From Isoetes taiwanensis (lineage: Eukaryota > Streptophyta > Lycopodiopsida > Isoetales > Isoetaceae): 64,000 nucleotides of DNA. Below are positions 41,290 to 52,085 of the stretch, piece by piece (positions within the stretch are counted from its first letter, which is position 1; each line of letters begins with the position of its first letter). Made by a program: the position numbers and the translations under genes. The DNA lies in NCBI GenBank assembly GCA_021234155.1, contig JAJEKV010000081.1:124001-188000 (forward strand). The letters are read 5' to 3'. The notes under the pieces were generated by a model. It was not told the DNA's origin. It saw nothing but the letters and a program-made list of their open reading frames with translations, and ran no database searches.

Positions 41290-42608
41290 GGCCCATTTCG
41301 CTTGCAGAAGCATTTGTTGCGTTTGACAGCGGACAGGAGGCCTAGCCACAAGGGCACTCTTTGTATAGACGTCAATAGGCCGTTGCATGCACATGCATGG
41401 CTGCATTCCAATTTTACACTCCCATGGCATGGTGGTTACCTACCATTAGAGGCAATTTGAGATCTCATTTCATCCCCATAAGAATCCTCCAATAGAATGG
41501 CTACCCTCTATAGAAGGCCATGCACATGTATAGAAACTGCTTGCCATTAGTAGTTTGACTGGTAGATTAATGGATTCACGTCTAGGTTTGAGATTTTGCA
41601 GTACCATGGTGTTTAGGGTCTGGGTTCGGGATCGTCTGCAAGACAGCCCTTTGTGAGGACCCTTGAATCAAACAGACAAATCCTAGCAGAGTGTCACAGG
41701 GGATTTTGCAAAGAGATCAGAATAGAAGACCCTGGTCTTCACTCGCCGTCCGGCGTTAACTCAAACGAGGGGCTTCGATTTCACCAAGTGGACGGTCCAA
41801 CTATACTGTAGCATAGGTGATCCCGAAGGACTGCCTCACCGAAATATCCTCGCCGGGGATCCCGGAGGGCAGCATATTCTTGGCCCCCCGCGATCGGCCA
41901 TAGTGGTGATCCCGAAGGCGGGAATAACTTGGCCTATATCGAGGGGCCGATATCGGCCGTGCGTTGGCAATCCTGGAGGAGGGAATCACATCCGCCGGAT
42001 GCGGGGATCCCGGGCATCGAGGTTACCACAGTTGATTTCGGGAGCATTATCCATCACGGCAAGGAGATCCCGGAGGCCGGGATCACATGTTGGTGATTCC
42101 AGATGGCGGGATCACCATGTACTTTTATGGTGATACTGGAGGCGGGGAACACCATAGACGGTCCGGGTGTTTGACGGGAGCGGACGACCGAGATTGGCGC
42201 AGGGCCCCTCACGTGTGTCAGTACGATGAAACAGAGGGGCCTAGAACGCGTTCTATCGAGAGATAGCAGTAATACCGGAGGCAGGTATTTTCACCTCCGG
42301 GATCCCCGAAACCAAGATAAGACTATCATGAGCCACCATGACGTAAGGCAGCTGCTTTAAATCAAGGCAGTAATATGGAATGATTACTTTATTACTGTTT
42401 ATAGTAGGTAACTTACTTGTGTTGTCATAGGTGAAACCGGCTGGATTCCCTACCAGAAAAACACCCTTTCTAGTTTGAAATTACCGAGTGGTTATTATAA
42501 AAGTTTTTATTAATCCAATCCAACCCATTTCTCCGTATACTAGGCTAGCTGTCTGTTTTTAGATCTACATTAAGCGTACTGCTAAACGCAAATTTCAAGA
42601 AGTTGGCT
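41290..42608. promoter_or_regulatory. Divergent intergenic region, cupin / E2F-DP
   Basis: The cupin gene starts leftward at 41289 and the E2F/DP-like gene rightward at 42609, so this 1.3-kb region holds both 5' flanks. It contains a (CA)TGCATG-rich stretch near 41390 and about nine short hairpins between 41813 and 42310. The sequence ATTCCCGC, a perfect fit to the E2F consensus WTTSSCSS, lies on the minus strand at 41918-41925 in one hairpin. Confidence 0.5.
41813..42310. repeat. Array of about nine GC-rich hairpins (GTGATCCCG-GAGG-CGGGATCAC)
   Basis: Variants of GTGATCCCG, GAGG, CGGGATCAC occur at about 41813, 41854, 41904, 41968, 41999, 42064, 42089, 42128 and 42270. Each can fold on itself; the clearest are at 42064 (AGATCCCGGAGGCCGGGATC) and 42089. 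Spacing is irregular (20-140 bp) and the sequences between are unique, so this is not a simple tandem repeat. A second, error-rich copy lies at 63010-63500. Confidence 0.82.
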
Positions 42609-44113
42609 ATGGCGGGTATGCATAATTCTTCAAAAGATCCTCAACCCACAGAATTGACCCTTGCTCCGTCGACGCCCACAGCTCCGGCACAGAATTTTGA
42701 TAGGTAAACACAATCTTTATGACAGAATTTTCAACTTGAATTGTCTTCTTGTTCTTCATCTTTTTTGGTTCATACCGGTTGTTTTTAGACTCAATAATAA
42801 TTCGTGTTGATTTCTGATTGATCTGTGATATTATAGCAACATTTCCAAGAATCATGCAGCAGAAAGCTCACGTAAATCTATCAAGCTCAAATCTAGAACA
42901 AGAAGGGTAAGATTGAGGCATAATCCTTTGAAACGCTTGGCGGCAATACTCTGGAAAAAATTGAAAGATACAAACGGTTTTCCTTGCAGCTTATTACATG
43001 TTTGTCCTTTGCCCAAATGATTGAATCCTTATTCTGTTTACTCGATAAAGGGGATTGTTGCTAACTCTGTCGCTTTGTACCAATTCAGATAGCCAAAGAA
43101 ATTAAAGATGAGATTGGAGTAAGAATTGTGAGCCTTCTCTGTTTTTTTTTGTTCCCAGTTTTATTGTAGTAACGTTATTTTGCCTTCAGGACGAGAGTGA
43201 TACTTCTATGCGAAGAATTTATGATGTGGTGAATGTTTTTGAGGCCGTAGGTATGCGTCTGTTTATAGATTGCTGATTTGGAGGCATTGTTGCTTTATTC
43301 ATTTTCTTACTTGCAAATCTAGGTCTGATTGTCCGATTCGCTAAACCGGCTAATAACAGAAAATTATGGTGCGAGAACATGAAAAAGAAGATGAATCTTG
43401 CACCCAAGAGACCAAGAGGAGCTCAGATTATGTTAGTTTCATCGATTTTTTAAAGAATTGCGCATTCTTTTATCTATCAACCGATCTTTTTCCGCTTCTA
43501 AATGTCTGGTGGTATGTGTGGATGACCAGCTTGGTTAAAGAATCATATCAAGGAGTTGATCCTTCTAATCTCTTACTTCAGGTGTAAATTTTTATCTACG
43601 GATCTTCATTACTGGAAAAAAATACTAAATTATCTCTGAAAATGGTGTCGCAGGAGGAAAGATGTTATTGCATGCAAAGACTAGAAGAAAAAAACAGGGA
43701 GTTTTGTGCCCTTTCTGAGCAGGTATATTTTCAACGCTTTCTTGAGAAGAACAAATTAATATCATTTGTTCTAACATGAGATTTATAGCTTGCATCGCAA
43801 TTTGCCCTGATAAAGCACAATCAGAAGAATGCCCAAAGTAAGGACAATCGGACTGCCGGATTTACCCTTCAGAACCATCTGCTTAAGCAGCTCCATTTTC
43901 CCTTTACTTTCTTGACTACTAATTCCAACACGTAAGTATTAGTTTAACATCTAGCAGCATTTGGTGCACCCATTTCAATCCATGCATTCTTCACTCTGAC
44001 TTGGATTTGCAATAATTTTGCGCAGAAACATAGAAATTTCTATGAACGAGGAACCAACTGATATTGTTCATTTCCAGTTGGACCAAGAATACCAACTTTA
44101 CAATCATATCCAG
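42609..44113 (+). CDS. E2F/DP-family transcription factor-like gene
   Basis: Eight exons with consistent phases: 42609-42703, 42837-about 43000, 43089-43118, 43190-43250, 43323-43431, 43530-43581, 43654-43722, 43789-43931 and 44026-44113 (nine intervals if the uncertain second is counted). ATG 42609 starts MAGMHNSSKDPQPTELTLAP. The winged helix has LRHNPLKRLAAILWKKLKD, IAKEIKDEIG and MRRIYDVVNVFEAVG, then LIVRFAKPANNRKLW; RRxYDxxNVxxxxxLI is the E2F/DP signature. A coiled coil (MQRLEEKNREFCALSEQLAS) and a DP-like marked box (HFPFTFLTTNSNTNIEISMN, then IVHFQLDQEYQLYNHI) follow. The DNA-binding helix is closer to E2F/DEL and the C-part to DP. DP proteins pair with E2F at cell-cycle promoters. 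The final exon is not certain: 44416-44598 (SMRKACKRRRKTEEV) is a candidate. Splice sites give GT-AG throughout. Confidence 0.85.
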
Positions 44114-44415
44114 GTAATAGAAATGCTTATCCTGACGAGAAAAGAGGAATAGCGTCACAAGATTAGTACTGCCCAAATGGCACATGTAGGATACTCACAT
44201 AACCACATTTGCCAAGGGAATGGCGATTCTTTTATCCCAACAATACATTCTGCCAATGGGAATGGCATGTGTCTCTATCTTTGAAATAAAGTAAGGAAGC
44301 ATTGCCATATACGTATGCTCTTTGATGTTCTCTCTATCTTTGAAATAAAGTAAATGAAGCATTTCCATATACTTATGGTCTTTAATGGTGGCCTTTAATT
44401 CCCTTTTTTGTTCGT

Positions 44416-44598
44416 GTGTGTAACCTCGTCCACAATATTAAATCTATGCGAAAAGCATGCAAAAGGAGAAGAAAGACAGAAGAAGTAAATTGTAATCCCA
44501 AAAAGCAAGAGTATGGGGTTGACCATTGGCTGTGCATTCAATTAACAATCTTCAAATACAATATGGTATTTGGGTCACTATTGTTTGCCTTGGGTTAA
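44416..44598 (+). CDS. Possible last exon of the E2F/DP-like gene
   Basis: An open stretch with NIKSMRKACKRRRKTEEVNC then a stop at 44596-44598. IKSMRKAC recalls the xVLKRMGxAC that ends the DP marked box, and the position 300 bp downstream fits. No convincing acceptor AG is seen just before it, so it may be chance. Confidence 0.3.
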   Translation: MCNLVHNIKSMRKACKRRRKTEEVNCNPKKQEYGVDHWLCIQLTIFKYNMVFGSLLFALG

Positions 44599-44599
44599 T

Positions 44600-45000
44600 T
44601 TCGTACTGCCACGTGGCAGACAATTCCGTTGCAGAATGGTAGTTGAGTCTACCATTCCGCATCTCCGGTTTCTAGCCGGTTAATCCTCTGTTTCTTGCCA
44701 TCCTTTGTTTCTTGCCAGTCAACAATCCTCTGTTACTGGTAGAGCCAAGCCTGAATCGACCCTAGAGCAAGCTTCAATCGACCTGTTAAGACCAAGGCGA
44801 GGGCGAGCTTGAATCTGGTGGCTTGAATCCATAGATCATAGATTTTTGACTGTAAAAAATGATTGTGGCTTCTTTATCTGTTAGGACCAAAGATGGGGCC
44901 CCCGTTTTGAGAAAGGCAGCCATAGCTTGAATTATAGCTTCTTCACCTCGTAAAATGGCTAGTATTGCATGAAGTTAAGCAAGAAAAAGAGGAGCCCAAC
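44600..45000. other. Stretch without recognisable genes
   Basis: It includes short repeated phrases CTCTGTTTCTTGCCA, CCTTTGTTTCTTGCCAGTCA and CTTGAATC. Nothing else is supported. It runs into the tandem array at 45001. Confidence 0.4.
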
Positions 45001-46620
45001 GGATGTGTGGTGAGTTGGTATAGGCCTAGTAATGCCAAAATAAATGTGCATTTAGTCGGGGGTTCAAACCCCGCCGCATGTTTAGCTTTGGGAGTTGGTT
45101 CTTGAGGTTATCTGCCATGATCCCCCGACGTGGTAGAACTTGTGTCTATAATGTCCTCCACTTTGTCTCGCCATATGGCGGCCAGGATAAAACTCCACAA
45201 TAATGAGTATGCACCCGGTAAAAATTGGCTTCCATGTACACGGGCCGGTATAATTGGTTGTTGCCTAAAATCCCCTCGACTTCCCGGCGGGGATTCTATC
45301 CCGCCTACAAAGTGTGCATGTATGGCTAAAGTTTTGCCCAACGGATGTGTGGTGAGTTGGTATAGGCCTAGTAATGCCAAAATAAATGTGCACTTGGTCG
45401 GGGTTCAAACCACGCCGCCAGTATGTTTAGCTTTGGGAGTTGGTTCTTCGGGTTATCTGACCATGATCCCCGACGTGGTAGAACTTGTGTCTATCGTGTC
45501 CACTTTATTCGCCATATGGCAGCGGATAAGCTCCACAATAATGAGTATGCACCCGGTTCCATGTACACCGGTATCTTGGTTGTTGCCTAAAAAATTCCCC
45601 CTTCTTCACGAGGGATTCTATCCCCCTACAAAGTGTGCATGTATGGCTAAAAGTATTTGCCCAACGGATGTGTGTGAGTTAGTAATGCCAAAATAAATGT
45701 GCACTTGGTCGGGGTTCAAACCCGGCGGTGTATGTTTAGCTTTGGGAGTTGATTCTTGGGGTTATCGGCCATGATCCCAAGCGTGGTAGAACTTGTGCCT
45801 ATATCGTGTCCTCCACTTTGTTCCGCCATATGGCGGCGGATAAGCTCCACAATAATTGTGTGAGTATGCACCAGGTAAAATTGGCTTCCATGTACACCGG
45901 GCCGGGTATCTTTGGTTGTTGCCTAAAAATTTCCCCACTTCTGAGGCGGGATTCTATCCCGCCTACAAAGTGTGCATGTATGGCTAAAAGTTTTGCCCAA
46001 TGGATGTGTGGTGAGTTGGTATAGGCCTAGTAATGCCAAAATAAATGTGCACTTGGTCGGGGTTCAATCACGGCGGTGTATGTTTAGCAGGTGTTGATTC
46101 ACTGGGTTATCCGATGATGATCCCCGGCGTGGTAGAACTTGTGCCTATATCGTGTCCTCCACTTTGTCTCCGCCATAAATAGGCAGGATAAGCTCCACAA
46201 TAATTGTGTGAGTATCGCAGTAAAATTGGCTTCCATGTACACAGGGCTGGTATCTTTGTTGTTGTCTAAAATTTTCCCACTTCGGGCGGGATTCTATCCC
46301 GCCTACAAAGTATGCATGTATGGCTAAAGTTTTGCCCAACGGATGTGTGGTGAGTTGGTATAGGCCTAGTAATGCCAAAATAAATGTGCACTTTGTCAGG
46401 GGTTCAATCCTGGCCAGTGTATGTTTAGCTTTGGGTGTTGGTTACTGGGGTTATACGATGATGATCTCTGACGTGGTAGAACTTGTGCTTATACGTGTCC
46501 TCCATTTTGTCTGCCATAAGGCAGCAGGATAAGCTCCACAATAATTGTGTGAGTATGCGCTAGTAAAAATTGGCTTCCATGTACACTGGGGCTGGTATAC
46601 TGGTTGTTGTCTATTGGCAT
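45001..46620 (+). repeat. Tandem array of tRNA-headed units (about 340 bp x 4.8)
   Basis: Units start at 45001, 45343, 45666, 46002 and 46341 with GGATGTGTGGTGAGTTGG, giving periods of 342, 323, 336 and 339 bp; the fifth is partial. Each head continues TATAGGCCTAGTAATGCC and, about 60 bp from the start, GGTCGGGGTTCAAACC. This is an A-box-like and a B-box motif in a T-arm-like hairpin (CGGGG / CCCCG in unit 1). The body has GACGTGGTAGAACTTGTG, GCTCCACAATAAT and GATTCTATCCCGCCTACAAAG. The units look like SINE or tRNA-derived monomers that spread by tandem duplication. Confidence 0.85.
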
Positions 46621-48227
46621 TACAAAGTCAGGGATTGAATAGGCTTTGCGTCTTCAATAGATGTCTCTACCTTTTAGAAAAGGTTTGCTGCCTGCCTCAC
46701 TGGATTTTTGTTTGCAGGTAAGATCTGGTGGAGTTTTGCAAGCCACAGTTTAATCTCCTTTCATGAAAAGGATGCAAACGAAAATCTTAGCTACGCACAA
46801 ACCACGCATAAAGCCTCAAGATCTTTAACCGAGGAACCAGGCCGATCTTTAACCTAGAAACCGGTCGAAGAGGCGTAAGATGGGCGAGAGCGTAAGACGC
46901 TTCTAGTAGCTAGGATCTCTCACACCAACACCATAGCCACCACAATGTCGAAAAAGCGCTCAAGGTGTTTGTTGGACGATTACATGGGTTAACTCCGTAA
47001 ACCAACGGGTCGGCGGGACCCCACCGGTCATGCATGGAATGTCCTCACAAACACCTTGAAGCTATACATTCAATCTTTGGTGAATTTATCAAAATTTACA
47101 TTGAAGACTTGAAGATTTATGAATAGATAGACCGCATTTACCATTGGATTGGAATCAGTAAAAAACAAATGCACACAATTGTACTATAACCTGCACTAAA
47201 AATAGGTAAATGATTTTGGACAAGGAGGTATGGAATGTATATTATCCTTACGCATACGGTTCGCGAGGTTTGTTCGGATTTAATGGACCGTTGGTTTTTG
47301 ATTTACCGCCGAATAATAACATGCTGCGGTTGAAAAATTACGTAGATCTTCTATAACAGCCTAGGATAATCTATGGACAATGCCATAACACCCTAGGGAT
47401 TTCCACCGGCTTCTCTATAATTTTTTTCGCAGATTACAAACCCGTTTCGAGACTACGCACCACATTTTTCAAAGATTTCTAGACCCTCATTCTGAGATGT
47501 TGATTTTGCTTCATTGAAACTTTGCGGGAATAGGTTTCATTTCACTTTATTGAGTGCTTCTCACGAGAATGGAGTTTAGCGCCAACGGGCTCTAAACTCA
47601 CGATTTTGCTTCAAAATAGAGCCAAGAAAACTCGCCATAGCCACCTCCGCCCGCGAAAAACAATACCACCTCCATTTCGGCCTCTGCTTCCATTCCTCGA
47701 AGAAAAACTCCTCTCTGCTTGCATTTCGAGCCACCCGAAAAAAACTACGCCTTGCTCCCAGTCCCGTGCCCTGCTTCTATTAAGGTGTTACACCACTTTT
47801 CATCTTTGGCGGATGCCTTCTCGCCCTCTCTCTTGCAAACCCTCGAACCCGAGGCGTTCTTGCCGCGACACCCTCGCCATTTGGCCATGGCCACATGGCC
47901 CTCAAATTTTCTCAATAACCCCTCGAGGCCGGGCGTTATCTACACCATAACAAAACAACGACCACCTGATAAAGTGCTTAATTTTATATTGACTTTATAA
48001 CTTTCTGTATTGAGGGTTTGAATGCAATTTCATAGTGTATATTGTTCATATCCTTACTCAGCATCAAAGTATCATATTCTATGTAATCAATGGATACCTT
48101 TGCTTGATTACGCAATATCTTGCTCAAATTTCTATTGGCAATATTTGCATGTGCGATTACTTTTGAAATCTAAATCAATTTGACTTCGATGACAAATTTA
48201 AGCTAAAGTACATTACCTTAATATTTA
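46621..48227. other. Stretch without recognisable genes
   Basis: ORFs at 47606-48000 overlap in two frames and lack motifs. The phrase GATCTTTAACC(G/T)AG occurs twice near 46825-46865. No element is identified. Confidence 0.4.
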
Positions 48228-48352
48228 TATGCCTTCACAGCTTCTATGAGTCAAGACAGTGGATCCAATATTGGTTGGAGACCATAGTGAAGGCCTTCAA
48301 AGTCATATGCCTTTACAGTTTCCTTGAGTCAAGATAGTGGATCCAATATTTG
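48228..48352 (+). repeat. Short tandem duplication
   Basis: Two copies of ATATGCCTTCACAG(C/T)TTC, GAGTCAAGACAGTGGATCC and AATATTGGTTG lie about 75 bp apart (48228 and 48303), with a few differences. Confidence 0.75.
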
Positions 48353-48619
48353 TTGTATAAACTGCCCTCTGTGGGAAATGCATTTATTACACGTACATTT
48401 GATGCAAATGAACTATCCTTAAAGGTCACAATACATATAAAAAAGAGAGAACTTGATTGGTCTTGCTTTTGCATGCTAGCGATGGCCAGTCGTGTTGAAC
48501 ATGCCGACGTGCCCAGAGATAGCTCAACATGGGCGTTGTTTACAATGTCTAATTTGCCTTCACCATTTGAAGTGTCTTCAACCCGTAATGCAGATAGGAC
48601 AAGCAGATGTATCCAGATA

Positions 48620-48860
48620 TTATACTAGGAAAAGCCGTGAAGATATCCTAGCAAGATTCAGAATGGGAAGCCATGACCTAAGAATTGAAAAAGGACAGAT
48701 GGCGAGAATAGAGAAGATGATCTGATATGCAGAACTGCGGATGAGGGGAAGGAAGACAAAAAATTCATACGCTTAAATGAGTGTCTAATATATGAAGACA
48801 TCGTGAACAAGTACGTAAACGTAAGATGGGGTCACCCAGATACACCATGATGGCAAGGAC
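48620..48860 (+). pseudogene. LINE-type RT C-terminal remnant
   Basis: ILARFRMGSHDLRIEKGQ is followed, after a frame change, by DDLICRTADEGKEDKKFIRL, CLIYEDIVNKYV and VRWGHPDT. This matches the common end of many LINE RTs (RFRxxxHxLxIExGRxxxxxxxxRxCxxCxxxxxEDExHFLxxCPxY). Some of the zinc-binding Cys are replaced (RTADEG in place of RTCDxG). The rest of the RT is not visible. Confidence 0.55.
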
Positions 48861-49167
48861 AAACAATGAGGGATCTGCGACGCAATACGAAAATGACGAA
48901 GACCGGGAAGGCACATAAAGCAAAAGGGCTTTTGTTATGAACCGGCCAGAGGCGCACCATACCTGCCCAAAATGCTCAACTCAAAGCTGATTGATAATGA
49001 CGATCTGCAAACGGCCTTTGAAGCCGATCCAAAGCGGTGCCTTATTATGAAAAGTGAAGCCTTCAAAAAGGCTACAATAGAAACCAGCATGATGTGCTAG
49101 TAGCACCCATCGAGAGCTCGCTCATGTTACATAAGTCCACGGGCCTCGGGGCACAAGGGACAATAAT

Positions 49168-49198
49168 GTATTCTATTCTATTCTATTCTATTCTATTA
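49168..49198. repeat. (TTCTA)n microsatellite
   Basis: About five and a half repeats of TTCTA. Confidence 0.9.
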
Positions 49199-51344
49199 TA
49201 ATATAACGACCACCATATAACATACATAACATTGAACCATTACATCCAACACTTAAAAATTAAATTCCCCGAAGCCCTTTGGTTTGGGTGCATATTCACC
49301 GCAGGGTTTTTTTGGACACCGAGTCGGATGGGCATATTTGCCCTTTATTCCTTGATCTAGGCCGCATACATAGCAATCCTTATTTTTTGGGGCAAGTTTT
49401 TGTATCTTTGTATATTGAGGTTTTGCAAAATACTATTAAGGTTTGAGGAATGTACATAATGGTATTAATTTTGTACATGTCATTCATCTCGTGAGTTTCT
49501 ACAATGGTGGATAATGGGTAGTCGCACACATCACGAACTACCCACAAAAAATAAAGGGAAAATCAATTATATCATTTGACTGACAAAATACAATGCTAAT
49601 AGAGATTGGACTAGTGTACACCTTGAAAGCTTATCATCGGGGATTAAAAACCCGCCCTTCGGGTTTTCGAGGAAAACCCTAGTGATAAGCCTTGACGAGG
49701 CTTGAACAAGCGTAAGGCATAAAAATCGGCTCCCAAAACCCACGAATGGAGAAGCCAAAAGCAGGATCTTGGCTCGCTAGCTTTGTACGCACATCACCAA
49801 TAAAACAACAAGACAAAACAAACCTCCCAGTGGAGGGAGTGATTCTGTGGCGTGCCGCGATAAAAATACTAAAAACAAAGAAGGGGGAGGGTGGGTTCAA
49901 GAGAAATAAGAGTGCTGGCGAGAAGAGGAAAGCGGGTAAGGGCGATCGATCTTGGCTCGCCTAAAATAGCGAACTCCCAACCGGGCAGACATCGCCGCGT
50001 CGTGACCGGGCTGGAGTGCTGGGGAGGGAGGCGGCTTCCTCAGCTGCTCTCGGTGATGTGATTCTAAGTCAGGATGAAACCAACAAACCGCGCAGATACC
50101 CGAAAGGACTTCCTTGACTGGATCGAAGGTCCTGAGGAATGAGCTAAGGCGGAAGGATGACGCCAATTGGTAGGCCGGTATTCAAAAGGCTAGCCTCATT
50201 GTTGCCTTGTTCAAATATTCATTGTCCTTCTGTGACCAGATCTTCTGTTCGATCTCAGCCAGTCGATTCTAGGTCCATCGTCCAGGGGCCGTCAAATTCT
50301 CGACCGTGCGTCGGCGGGCGCTCATCGATCCTCTCGGCGATACCTTCTGAACCCGCCTCCCCGCTGTTGTCGGCGGCGGCCTCCCGGGCTGATGACCGGT
50401 GATCGCGTTGATCGGTTCTTGTCGCAAGTTTTCTTCAGCCAGTTGGCCACAGGATCAAATGCCTGTTGCCTCCCTGTGGGTGGGCTGGTGATCCCAGGAC
50501 AGGTGATTTTTGGGAACCCACCGATGTGAATATGCACTCAAACCAAGGGGTTTGGGAATTTAATTTCTAAGTGTTGGATGTAATGGTTCATGTTATGTAT
50601 TGTTATATTATCGTTATGGCTTAAAAAATTCGAGCCCCTTCGAGGCCAAAAGGATTACATTACAACAACAAAACAATGATATCGACAACACATGGTGATA
50701 GTGGATGGTGAACCATTGGGAATTTTAATGATTCCATTAGATGAAAAACTAGGGAATAAAAGCAATACCTCCAAACTAGAACGCAGAAAGATGCAATTTA
50801 TGCATGTAATAGTAGAACAATATACTTATGGCATGGGACTTGAACCAATCATATCTTTCAAATAATTGCAGCTATTTTGCGAATATATGTGCTTGTAGTA
50901 GGAAATACCATGTGAATTGATATTTAGGTTCTTGAAGATTCTCAATGTAATCAGTTCCATATATAAAATCCAAAAGAGCTTTATTAGCAAGAGCAAAGGC
51001 ACAGTTCATATTTAAAATCCAAAAAGCTTCATGTACAAGAGGTTGCACAATAACATTTGACCAATTTATAACACCATTTTTAATCCTAGATGATGTATGA
51101 AGGAGGATTCACATACATAAATTCACATATATAAAATAATAATGGAGAATTCTGTACTTATCTGGGTCTTGCCTCAAGGAGCCATTGCTGCTTCTTCCAT
51201 TCCTGCTTCTCTGTATAGATTTAGGGCAAGAGGTAACTGATTCTAAACTTAATGAAAGATTCTTAAACAGTTTGATCTCACAAGCTTGTTGTAGATTGCT
51301 TAGTCCCTACAAATTAGTAGAATATATGATAGTGTTGTGAATGA
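49199..51344. other. Stretch without recognisable genes
   Basis: GC content rises in 49,600-50,530, where short ORFs overlap on both strands (for example 49897-50166 and 50157-50402). None shows a known motif and codon patterns do not favour one strand. The rest is AT-rich. I see no element ends. Confidence 0.4.
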
Positions 51345-52085
51345 CACATTCTTCCGGCAAACTCATCAACTTATTAGAAAGTAAAGCACCACAGGTACTC
51401 GATTTACCACCCAACTGGACCAACTAGAAGAGATGTCACCAAGTCAAGCTACTCCGCAAGACAAGCTCTCTCTAGCCACCAACCACTGGTGTTACATGAA
51501 CTCCTTCTAATGATATGATCAAGCAAGGAACAAGAAAAGATACTAGAAGGTAAGGCTAGGCACATCAGCAACATAGAAGAAGCGGCATCTATTGTGCGAT
51601 CAACTCAGACCCCTATGCACCTTTTCTAGGCATAACTTTCAAATCGTAAAGAATCTATGGACAAAGCAAGCCCAATCTGAAACTAGACTTCAAGGGCTTT
51701 CCAAAACGGTAAGGATCGCCGATTTCTGAGTTGTGGTCGCGGAGATATCACATCTCAAAGTTGTCCTTTATTTATAGGTAAATAATACCGCTTTTTGCCT
51801 TTTGCTTCTAAATAAAGGTCAAGGTTTATTTTTAGCTCTCTTTGATAATATCATACATTAGACATAATAGATGGCTTTCTTTACTTGACCATATCAATAA
51901 ATATTGTTCCATGCAACACCAGTATTGGTGGCTAGAGAGAGCCGTCTTGCTGAAAGAAGCTTGACTTGCGGACATCTCTTCTAGTTGGTCCTATGGTGGT
52001 AAATCGAGCACTGTGGTGCTTTTCTTTACTTTCTGTATCAGTTGATGAGTTTGCAGAAGAATGTGTCATCTACACTTTGCATCGT
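51345..52085. repeat. Long inverted repeat (about 170-bp arms, 390-bp spacer)
   Basis: Arm 51345-51515 is the inverted copy of 51909-52085. The right arm reads GCCGTCTTGC, AAGCTTGACTTG, GGACATCTCTTCTAGTTGGT, GGTGGTAAATCGAG, CTGTGGTGCTTT, GTTGATGAGTTTGC and AGAAGAATGTGTCAT. The left arm reverse-complemented has the same series, with scattered changes and indels. The outer boundary is abrupt (after GTGTCAT). No ORF spans it. A MITE or a foldback that makes small RNAs is plausible. Confidence 0.85.

Noticed and set aside
45001..46420. Five functional tRNA genes
   Set aside because: Only the B-box arm folds well; no credible anticodon arm exists and the arm decays in later units.
47606..48000. 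Two overlapping plus ORFs rich in Pro, Arg and Ser
   Set aside because: They overlap in different frames with equal quality, have no motif, and lie in GC-richer sequence where open frames occur by chance.
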